This document shows positions 1-5,092 of a DNA stretch of 9,992 nucleotides, in pieces. Where the stretch lies: contig JBEKOB010000119.1 of assembly GCA_049522195.1 (NCBI GenBank), positions 1-9,992 on the forward strand, written 5' to 3'. The DNA is from UBA9647 sp049522195. Lineage in GTDB: Bacteria > Bacteroidota > Ignavibacteria > UBA10030. The notes beneath the pieces were generated by a model. The model ran no database searches. It saw nothing but the letters and a program-made list of their open reading frames with translations, and was not told where the DNA came from. Positions within the stretch are counted from its first letter, which is position 1. Each line of letters starts with the position of its first letter. The position numbers and the translations under genes were made by a program.

Positions 1-38
1 AAAAGAAAACAGCAGTAAAACTAAACGAGCTAAACACA

Positions 39-848
39 ATGACAGAACCTCTTCATTCGACGAAGACAATGCCTGTGCTGTTTCTGGGGCATGGCAGTCC
101 AATGAACGCCATTGAAGAAAATGAATTTGTTACAGGATTTAGAAACATTGGTAAAGCGATTCCGAGACCAAATGCCATTCTCTGTGTATCGGCACATTGG
201 GAAACACGGGGAACTTTCGTAACAGCAATGGCAAGTCCGAAAACCATTCATGACTTCGGTGGTTTTCCAGAAGAATTATTTGCTGTGCAATACCCCGCAC
301 CGGGGAGCCCCGAATTGGCGAAGGAAATAAAAGGTATTATTAAAAAAACCGAAGTCGGCTTGGATGAAGAATGGGGACTTGACCACGGTTGCTGGAGTGT
401 GGTTAAACATCTTTACCCCAACGCTGATGTTCCGGTCGTACAACTGAGTTTGGATTATTATCAAACGCCTCGGTATCATTATCTATTGGCAAAAGAACTT
501 TCATCACTTCGCAACAAAGGCGTGCTGATTATCGGAAGCGGAAACATGGTTCACAATCTCAGAATGGTTGCCTGGGATAAGTTCGATGCGACAGAATACG
601 GCTATGATTGGGCACTTGAAGCGAGCGAGAAAATGAAAAAGTACATTCTGAATGGAGATCGTCAATCCCTGATAAATTATCAATCGCAGGGCAGGGCGTT
701 TCAGTTAGCCATTCCTACACCTGAACACTTCTTGCCATTGCTCTATGCTTTAGCGTTGAAAAAGGAAGATGAAAAAGTGAGTTTGTTCAATGACAAAGTT
801 GTAGCAGGCTCGTTAGCAATGACTTCGCTTAAGATAGACAAGGCATAA
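39..848 (+). CDS. ygiD: LigB/YgiD-family extradiol ring-cleavage dioxygenase (4,5-DOPA dioxygenase-like)
   Basis: This 269-residue protein belongs to the class III extradiol (LigB-type) dioxygenases of the YgiD/DODA branch. Characterised members open the catechol ring of L-DOPA, using a metal held by histidines in a soluble cytoplasmic enzyme. The family signatures are all present: GHGSP near the N-terminus (His18), SAHW (His53), a TIHDFGGFP block around residues 69-77, LDHG (His116), GSGNMVHN (His172) and TPEHFLPLLYA (His230). The spacing of His18, His53, His172 and His230 fits the metal and active-site histidines known in YgiD. Length is normal for the family. The ATG at 39 is chosen because GHGSP then falls at the usual distance. 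There is no Shine-Dalgarno, only an A-rich leader, and no in-frame stop upstream within the window. menA follows after 21 bases, so the two may be co-transcribed. The gene is AT-richer than its neighbours, which could mean recent transfer. The physiological substrate cannot be read from the sequence; another catechol is possible. Confidence 0.9.
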   Translation: MTEPLHSTKTMPVLFLGHGSPMNAIEENEFVTGFRNIGKAIPRPNAILCVSAHWETRGTFVTAMASPKTIHDFGGFPEELFAVQYPAPGSPELAKEIKGIIKKTEVGLDEEWGLDHGCWSVVKHLYPNADVPVVQLSLDYYQTPRYHYLLAKELSSLRNKGVLIIGSGNMVHNLRMVAWDKFDATEYGYDWALEASEKMKKYILNGDRQSLINYQSQGRAFQLAIPTPEHFLPLLYALALKKEDEKVSLFNDKVVAGSLAMTSLKIDKA

Positions 849-869
849 TTCAAACTCTCTGATACACGT

Positions 870-1775
870 ATGAAGCACCTGAACGCCTGGATTGACGCGG
901 CGCGACCAAGGACATTGCCGCTGGCATTATCCAGCACAACTCTCGGAAGTTTACTTGCAGCCGCTGACCATACTTTCAACTGGAGTGTGTTCGTCCTTGC
1001 ATCCCTTACTACCGTCCTGCTTCAGATCCTCTCAAATCTGGCAAATGACTACGGCGATTTCATGAATGGGAAAGATACGGCAGATCGTATCGGTCCGCAG
1101 CGGATGGTTCAGTCCGGTCAGATAACACCACAGCATATGGTGAAAGCTCTCGTGGTTCTTGTTGCCGTCACGCTCATCACGGGAACGGCTCTTATCCTTG
1201 TAGGAACAAACGGTGTCGGAACGAGCAGCACCATTTGTTATTTTCTGATGGGCATTGCTGCAATCATTGCGGCGTTGAAGTATACAGTCGGGAAGAACCC
1301 CTATGGCTATCGAGGATTAGGCGATGTCTCAGTGTTCATCTTCTTCGGACTCATGGGCACCATCGGCACGTATTACCTCCATACACATAATCTGAAATTC
1401 GATTTGATCCTGCCGGCCGCATCCATCGGCCTGTTAAGCACGGGAGTCCTCAACTTAAACAATCTTCGCGATGAACAAAGCGACAGGCAGGCGCAAAAAC
1501 GCACGCTCGTCATCATCATCGGCAGCAGCAAAGCAAAGATTTATCACCTGATGCTGCTTCTTACGGCTGTGATCACGGGACTCGCTTACACGATTCTGAA
1601 TTTCCGATCTGGCTTTCAGTTTCTATTCTTACTTCCCCTCCCGCTCCTACTTCAGAACATCAAAGCCGTTTTCCGGTACACCCGGCCAATAGAATTGAAT
1701 GCGGAGCTCATGAAACTCTCCATATCAACACTTTTGTTCTCCATCACATTCGGAGCAGGATTGCTTATTCGATAG
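870..1775 (+). CDS. menA: 1,4-dihydroxy-2-naphthoate polyprenyltransferase (MenA)
   Basis: A 301-residue UbiA-superfamily membrane prenyltransferase. MenA attaches a polyprenyl chain from its diphosphate to 1,4-dihydroxy-2-naphthoate, releasing CO2 and giving demethylmenaquinone, the penultimate step of menaquinone synthesis in the inner membrane. The N-terminal WIDAARPRTLPLA block is typical of MenA. The first Mg-diphosphate motif NDxxDxxxGxD is intact (Asn59, Asp60, Asp63, Asp69) and is followed by the MenA-type stretch DRIGPQRMVQSG. The second aspartate-rich motif is NNLRDEQSD, with Asp201 and Asp205. Around these lie hydrophobic segments consistent with the eight to nine helices of UbiA proteins, and the length is typical. 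The ATG at 870 puts the WIDAARPRT block at the usual place, although there is no clear Shine-Dalgarno. It sits 21 bases behind the dioxygenase gene, so a shared transcript is likely. No other men gene is in view. UbiA homologues for other quinones are possible but fit less well. Confidence 0.93.
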   Translation: MKHLNAWIDAARPRTLPLALSSTTLGSLLAAADHTFNWSVFVLASLTTVLLQILSNLANDYGDFMNGKDTADRIGPQRMVQSGQITPQHMVKALVVLVAVTLITGTALILVGTNGVGTSSTICYFLMGIAAIIAALKYTVGKNPYGYRGLGDVSVFIFFGLMGTIGTYYLHTHNLKFDLILPAASIGLLSTGVLNLNNLRDEQSDRQAQKRTLVIIIGSSKAKIYHLMLLLTAVITGLAYTILNFRSGFQFLFLLPLPLLLQNIKAVFRYTRPIELNAELMKLSISTLLFSITFGAGLLIR

Positions 1776-1924
1776 GAGCCGTTTCTCTATGATTCATCCA
1801 TCGCCTGTCTTTCAATATTTTTGCTGGCTGTTCTAGTGCGAGAACGACAATGCCTAATGCGGATGGAAAAAGCATCTGGTGAGATTTCGTTTACATCAAT
1901 TCGGCAAGTACAAGGAGAAAAATC

Positions 1925-2320
1925 ATGCTTGATTCAACTTCGTCTGTCCGTCCGCGTGATGGAAAGGCGCGCCCGAGCGTGGATTTCAATGGAGAGTGGA
2001 GGAATGAGCTCGGTTCCAGCATTAGCTTGAAGGTCACGGCTGATGGGTCTGTCGAAGGCACGTACAAGAGGGCCGTCGGTTCCGCCTCGTCCAAGGAGGA
2101 GTTCCCGCTGGTAGGTTTTGCGACAGGAGCTCTCCTGTGCCTCTCGGTGAGCCTCGGGAAAAGTGGGTCAGTAATTAGTTGGGTGGGTCAACACGCTAAA
2201 GAGAATAAACGCCCCGTCATCAAGACAATGTGGTTGTTGGCGAGAGATGTTCCCGATCCAGATGATCCCTCGAATTTCGGGGGAGCGATCGTCACCGGGT
2301 ACAATCACTTTGTGCGGTAG
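1925..2320 (+). CDS. Divergent avidin/streptavidin-like beta-barrel protein, apparently not exported
   Basis: This 131-residue protein carries the strand pattern of the avidin family from residue 20 to its end. In order: FNGEWRNELGSS (21-32), DGSVEGTYKRAVGSA (40-54), FPLVGF (60-65), ISWVGQ (84-89), IKTMWLL (99-105) and IVTGYNHFVR at the C-terminus. Each has a counterpart in streptavidin and tamavidin. By my alignment several biotin contacts are kept: Asn27, Ser31, Tyr47, Ser82, Trp86 and Trp103 (streptavidin Asn23, Ser27, Tyr43, Ser88, Trp92, Trp108). Others are changed: Ser45 to Arg49, Trp79 to Leu77, Thr90 to Ile84 and Asp128 to Asn127. The Trp120 loop has no Trp, with Phe118 closest. Biotin binding may therefore be weak, or the ligand different. 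The N-terminus is polar with no signal peptide, unusual for a family that is mostly secreted. A good Shine-Dalgarno (AAGGAG, about 8 bases before the ATG) supports the start. It lies 149 bases behind menA and may be transcribed separately. Confidence 0.75.
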   Translation: MLDSTSSVRPRDGKARPSVDFNGEWRNELGSSISLKVTADGSVEGTYKRAVGSASSKEEFPLVGFATGALLCLSVSLGKSGSVISWVGQHAKENKRPVIKTMWLLARDVPDPDDPSNFGGAIVTGYNHFVR

Positions 2321-2726
2321 TCGCAATCGGGCAAGCACCGGGATCAGTGATCCGTTGCCAGGAAGCACTCTGTGAGCACAGATTGTGCGCAGCGTAGTCT
2401 TGGCTGTGAAGAGTAGCTGAGCGACTCACAAAAGCCGTCGTTATTACAGGAAAACCATGGTCATTGTGCAACTACTCACAGCATGTGTCGCTTGGATTTC
2501 GTAATCTAGAGTGCCTTCTATCGAAAGATGAAGGGTCCTCAGTTTCAACCACTCAGAGACGCCAACGAAAATTAATCCCGCAATCATTCATGTGATTGGA
2601 CAAAGAAAGAGGGGATCACCCTGACAAAACGCATCGAATGGAAGTAACGTATTTCTCAGCACACTTGGACCGCGGCCAATGCAACCGCGACAACTTCTAA
2701 TTCCCACAAATGCTGGAGGTAACATT
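2321..2726. other. 406-base intergenic region with short hairpins, no credible gene
   Basis: I find no supported gene here. Three inverted repeats can be read. GGATCA-G-TGATCC lies at 2341-2353. TCTGTG-AG-CACAGA lies at 2369-2382, and its stem can continue through GCAC (2365-2368) and GTGC (2385-2388) across a TT bulge. CAATCA-TTCATG-TGATTG lies at 2581-2598. The first two come shortly after the avidin-like gene and could act as a weak transcript end, but no T-run follows. The third has the form of an operator upstream of the DUF3332 gene. A -35-like CTGACA at 2621-2626 lacks a good -10 partner. Confidence 0.45.
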
Positions 2727-3266
2727 ATGAAAACAAGATTCTTGAGATGGGTCTCCGTACTTATGCTTGCCGTCATGATGGCAACTGCCGGGGGATGCTA
2801 CGGGTCGTTTGAGCTTGTGAAGAAGGTCCACAAATTCAACGGGACACTGGGGAACAAATTCGTGAACGAACTTGGATTTCTTGTGATGAATATCATTCCC
2901 GTCTACGGCGTCGCGGCCTTCATTGACGCTGTCGTGCTCAATTCAATTGAGTTCTGGACCGGCAAGAATCCCTCAACTTCATCCAACGACGCGGTTATTC
3001 CCCTCGATGCAACTTCGTCATTGACGCTCAGAGCAGCTGATGGTTCCGTTCTGTTGACCTCAAAGACAGAAAACGGAGTCATACAATATGTATTTCAGAA
3101 GGGAACTGACGGGACGCTTGTAAAAGACGTCAATGGGAAGATCCTCGCACGCTGCGCGATGATGGGTGACGGCGGTATGCGCATCTACGACGGCAACGAC
3201 AAGCTCATAGCGGAGTGTTCAGCCGCTCAAGTCCAATTCCTGGCTGACGCCAGCGCTGCGAAATAA
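2727..3266 (+). CDS. DUF3332-family lipoprotein
   Basis: A 179-residue predicted lipoprotein of the DUF3332 type, whose function is unknown. The N-terminus has basic residues (MKTRFLRW), a hydrophobic core and a lipobox ending A-G-G-C, with Cys24 as the likely lipidation site. The family-typical block follows: YGSFELVKKVHKFNG, then GNKFVNELGFLVMNIIPVYGVAAFIDAVVLNSIEFWTG (residues about 43-80, split here for description), including a hydrophobic stretch that may contact the membrane. The C-terminal half (about 90-179) is polar and strand-rich, and looks like a small globular envelope domain. The ATG at 2727 is preferred over an in-frame one at 2679: GGAGG lies just upstream and the signal peptide then begins at the first residue. 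A terminator follows 47 bases after the stop, and a 406-base gap lies upstream, so it is probably a single-gene transcript. With no polar anchor at +2 (Tyr25), the final membrane destination cannot be fixed. Confidence 0.85.
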   Translation: MKTRFLRWVSVLMLAVMMATAGGCYGSFELVKKVHKFNGTLGNKFVNELGFLVMNIIPVYGVAAFIDAVVLNSIEFWTGKNPSTSSNDAVIPLDATSSLTLRAADGSVLLTSKTENGVIQYVFQKGTDGTLVKDVNGKILARCAMMGDGGMRIYDGNDKLIAECSAAQVQFLADASAAK

Positions 3267-3278
3267 TCCTCGCGCTCG

Positions 3279-3294
3279 CTCGGGATCGCTCAGG
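3279..3294 (+). repeat. Short motif shared with 9671-9686 (opposite strand)
   Basis: CTCGGGATCGCTCAGG here matches CTCAGAATCGCTCAAG, the reverse complement of 9671-9686, at 13 of 16 positions, with the three differences all A/G. Both copies sit just after a gene end. This resembles the GCTCAGGATGACA-type dispersed intergenic repeats I recall from many bacterial genomes. With only two degenerate copies in view, the family assignment is tentative. Confidence 0.35.
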
Positions 3295-3312
3295 GCTTGC
3301 TACAAATAAAGG

Positions 3313-3342
3313 AAGCGCCCTTCGTCGGGGCGCTTTTGTTTT
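3313..3342 (+). terminator. Rho-independent terminator after the DUF3332 gene
   Basis: An 8-base perfect stem AAGCGCCC (3313-3320) and GGGCGCTT (3328-3335) closes a 7-base loop, TTCGTCG. The T-rich run TTTTGTTTT follows from the end of the stem (3334-3342). It lies 47 bases behind the DUF3332 stop codon and well before the next gene, so it probably ends that transcript. The GC-rich stem plus U-tract is the classic intrinsic terminator form. Confidence 0.9.
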
Positions 3343-3539
3343 AATTGTGGACGAAAAGTGAGATTATCGGTTTCCAGATTGAATTTCCAGACATCCTTCC
3401 TTAAGTTAGTCAAAGCTCTCGATGTTCTACAGGGGAAACGGCACGGCGCAGCCTGGGTTGCCGCATACGCAGTCGGGAGTGAACTCACAGCTTTGCTTGG
3501 ATCTTCGAGACTTGGTTTCGCACGAAATGAAGGTGTATA

Positions 3540-4838
3540 GTGCTTGAATGGTTTTTTGGACCGGAGGTGAGGGAGAAGCAGAGTGTTCTTCGACAGAATG
3601 TTGTAGCAAATATCATCGATGGGGCGATGTATGCGTTTGGGATCGGTTTTGTGTCGATCCAGACGGTGGTCCCTGTCATGGTCAAACATATCAGCGGCAG
3701 TGATTTTGCGGTTGGTCTCGTGCTGGTGCTTTGGACGGCCGGCTTCAATTTCCCGCAGATATTCATCGCTAGTCACGCCCAGCGCTTTCCCTACAAGATG
3801 CGGCTGTTTCTGCAGATGGCATTTCTTCAGCGTGTGCCATGGCTGCTGCTTGCGCTCCTGTCCTTCTTTATGCTTGGCGGGTTGAGTCCGACAGCCGGTA
3901 CATTCTTTTTCTTCTTCTTGTTCACACTCGCCGCTGTCACGGGCAGTCTCTGCTTCCCAATTTGGTTTGACCTGATCGCTAAACTTACACCGGTTGATCT
4001 TCGGGGGCGCCTGTTTGCCGCCAGGAATCTGCTGGGTGGGATTCTTGGTGTTCTTGCCGGATCGGTCGTCGCGGTGGTACTTGCGGAGATAGCGTATCCG
4101 CTGAGCTATGGAATTTTGTTCACGCTCGCGTTCCTCTTTATGCTCGTGTCATATTGGGCTTTGACAAAGTTGAAGGAGGAGACCGCGTCGGCTGTAGCCG
4201 AAGAAGTTCACATTCTTGATTACTATCGCAGTCTGCCCCGGATTCTGAAGGCGCACAAGAACTTTCGCAATTTCCTGATCTCGGACGCGTTGCTGCTGGC
4301 GGCAACTATGGCAGGTGCATTTTATGCGGTTCACGCTATCCGTAGGTTCTCGCTGAGTGATTCCTCAGCCGGTATATTCACGATTGTGGTCATGTGTAGT
4401 ACGATCATCGGGAACATGTTCTTCGGTACCATCGCTGATCGATACGGCCACAAGGTGAATCTGGTGCTTGCTGCTGCATCGACGGCGCTGTCGTGTTTCA
4501 TGGCGATCCTGGCGCCTGATGAGCGATTGTTTCTCATTGTCTTTGTTGGGATGGCGTTTCAGATAGGCCTGAGCGGAATCTCGCGTCTTTCGATTGTCGC
4601 CGAGTTGTGCTCCGAGGAGGAGCGTCCGACGTATGTTGCGCTCACAAACCTTGTGACGTCACCGTTCATTCTCTTTGGACTCGTCGCAGGCGGTATCGCG
4701 AGCCAGTACGGATACGATGCCGTGTTCCTCATCGCAGGTCTGCTGGCTGTCGCATCTGCGCTGTGGATGGTATTTAGAGTAGAGGAGCCACGGGAGAGTG
4801 TGCGAAGGCCGTTTGTTCAATCTGCGCAATACGAGTAA
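3540..4838 (+). CDS. Major facilitator superfamily (MFS) transporter
   Basis: A 432-residue polytopic membrane protein with about twelve hydrophobic segments in two halves, the standard MFS layout and length. A central polar loop (about residues 210-240, KLKEETASAVAEEVHILDYY) separates the halves. The cytoplasmic loop after the seventh/eighth helix carries the MFS signature GTIADRYGHK (296-305), a good match to motif A (GxxxDRxGxK). In the first half, TPVDLRGRLFAARN precedes another helix pair and resembles a mid-protein MFS loop. The GTG at 3540 gives the longest reading, with GAAGGTG a few bases upstream as a plausible ribosome site. It begins behind the terminator at 3313-3342, so it needs its own promoter, which I could not locate. 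Nothing here fixes the substrate: the neighbours are not an obvious catabolic or resistance set. MFS membership is secure and the specific role unknown. Confidence 0.9.
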   Translation: MLEWFFGPEVREKQSVLRQNVVANIIDGAMYAFGIGFVSIQTVVPVMVKHISGSDFAVGLVLVLWTAGFNFPQIFIASHAQRFPYKMRLFLQMAFLQRVPWLLLALLSFFMLGGLSPTAGTFFFFFLFTLAAVTGSLCFPIWFDLIAKLTPVDLRGRLFAARNLLGGILGVLAGSVVAVVLAEIAYPLSYGILFTLAFLFMLVSYWALTKLKEETASAVAEEVHILDYYRSLPRILKAHKNFRNFLISDALLLAATMAGAFYAVHAIRRFSLSDSSAGIFTIVVMCSTIIGNMFFGTIADRYGHKVNLVLAAASTALSCFMAILAPDERLFLIVFVGMAFQIGLSGISRLSIVAELCSEEERPTYVALTNLVTSPFILFGLVAGGIASQYGYDAVFLIAGLLAVASALWMVFRVEEPRESVRRPFVQSAQYE

Positions 4839-4911
4839 ACGCTTAGCCCATTCTATTATCCTCATGCCCCGATTCGTTCTGTTCCTCCGACCTTGCTATA
4901 AGCTGCTCGTC

Positions 4912-4948
4912 TGTCGGTACTTCTTGCGACACTCATTTGTCGGTACTT
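4912..4948 (+). repeat. Pair of 11-base direct repeats upstream of the kinase gene
   Basis: TGTCGGTACTT occurs at 4912-4922 and again at 4938-4948, 26 bases apart start to start. The spacing is close to two and a half helical turns. Direct repeats of this kind can be regulator half-sites. They lie about 145-180 bases before the kinase start codon. A weak -10-like GATAAT with an upstream TG (4964-4972) lies just downstream but has no good -35. The rest of the 254-base gap shows nothing convincing. Confidence 0.35.
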
Positions 4949-5092
4949 TCCGGACGTTGATTTTGTGATAATGCCCTCGTATGTTTGCGACGTTGTTGCC
5001 ATTCTACACCGTCGAAGCGCCCGACACGTCCTCACCCCTAAGGACATCTGGCTTCGAGTATACACCCGGTCAAGTTAACTAGAATCGTTGCG

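Noticed and set aside
1826..1839. GG-N10-GC core (TGGCTGTTCTAGTGC) upstream of the avidin-like gene, as a second sigma-54 promoter; it overlaps a small dyad GTTCT/AGAAC (1830-1845).
   Set aside because: The -24 half has TG in place of AC and the -12 half GTGC in place of TTGC. A match this loose is expected about once by chance in a window of this size.
2679..2726. Upstream in-frame ATG that would lengthen the DUF3332 protein by 16 residues.
   Set aside because: GGAGG sits before the ATG at 2727, and the lipoprotein signal starts there; the extension would bury the signal peptide.
3358..3540. A 60-codon + strand frame ending at the MFS start codon, as a possible leader peptide.
   Set aside because: It starts with GTG without a ribosome site and its product resembles no family. 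The one-base overlap with the MFS start is suggestive but not enough.
3300..3776. A 158-codon minus-strand frame over the terminator and the start of the MFS gene.
   Set aside because: It is antisense to the well-supported MFS transporter, runs through the intrinsic terminator, and has no domain-like sequence.
4862..5065. A 67-codon minus-strand frame in the gap before the kinase gene.
   Set aside because: It has no ribosome site, no motif and a biased Arg/Ser/Thr composition typical of a chance frame.
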